Of a stretch of 64,000 nt of DNA, positions 63,789-64,000 are shown in pieces. Each line of letters begins with the position of its first letter. The stretch's first letter is position 1. Under the pieces are notes generated by a model, which was not told the DNA's origin, searched no databases, and worked only from the letters and a program-made list of their open reading frames with translations. This DNA is from Xylocopa sonorina (taxonomy: Eukaryota > Arthropoda > Insecta > Hymenoptera > Apidae), in contig NW_027490181.1 in the NCBI RefSeq assembly GCF_050948175.1, forward strand, positions 930,001-994,000. The letters run 5' to 3'. Position numbers and translations under genes: made by a program.

Positions 63789-64000
63789 CATCAGATTCCG
63801 CTAAAACCGCATTTTCGACCCCTCACGGCCACTACGAATTTCAAAGAATGCCGTTCGGTCTCCGTAACGCCCCAGCCACCTTCCAACGGCTGATGGACAA
63901 TGTTCTAACAGGTTTGCAAGGCAATGAAATGTTTGTATATCTCGATGATATTGTTCTGTACGCCAGTTCTTTGCACGAACACGAGGTAAAATTTAATAAG
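63789..64000 (+). pseudogene. pol: pol continuation (reverse transcriptase palm), copy 3
   Basis: Reading on from the interrupted codon, the frame encodes FSTPHGHYEF, MPFGLRNAPATFQRLMD and the catalytic YLDD motif at 63938-63949 (YLDDIVLYA), the canonical Ty3/gypsy order. No stop is seen before the window edge. RNase H, integrase and the 3' LTR should follow outside the window. It has no start of its own and cannot be expressed as part of Pol while the insertion is present. Confidence 0.92.

Overview
The window looks like repeat-dense, centromere- or heterochromatin-like DNA of an animal, most likely an arthropod. That placement is inferred from an R1-clade-like non-LTR retrotransposon nested inside a Ty3/gypsy LTR retrotransposon. 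No host gene, rRNA, tRNA or CRISPR array is visible. About 44 kb of the 64 kb is one AT-rich satellite with a monomer of about 174 bp (58 x 3), in three head-to-tail blocks (1-9942, 18104-32754, 34303-53492).

Three LTR-retrotransposon loci interrupt the satellite, all in the same orientation and at the same point of the monomer, each with the 4-bp target duplication CTAC. Copy 1 (9947-18099) has a 1333-bp 5' LTR, a decayed gag, the protease and first part of reverse transcriptase, a nested antisense R1-like element that has lost its 5' part, and only the last 143 bp of the 3' LTR. Copy 2 (32759-34298) is a solo LTR of 1540 bp. Copy 3 (53497 to the window end) has the 1333-bp LTR, the same decayed gag and pol, and the complete nested R1-like element (57923-63775, 5853 bp, antisense) with a 13-bp target duplication; pol resumes at 63789 and runs off the window.

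Shared flanking satellite variants, shared gag stop codons and the shared nested insertion show that the three loci descend from one insertion, multiplied later by exchange within the satellite. By eye, copies 1 and 3 differ at about 1 of 303 Gag and 4 of 559 Pol residues, whereas the 5' LTR and the 3' LTR remnant of copy 1 differ at about ten of 143 positions. So the insertion is old and the duplication recent.

The most unusual structure is in the 5' region of the nested element in copy 3: six GC-rich hairpins of about 37 bp, spaced about 70 bp apart (63141-63526). Their inner stem sequence changes from unit to unit while pairing is kept. The 5' region, about 2.3 kb, has no recognisable ORF1. 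Comparisons are by eye; percentages and edges should be read as approximate.
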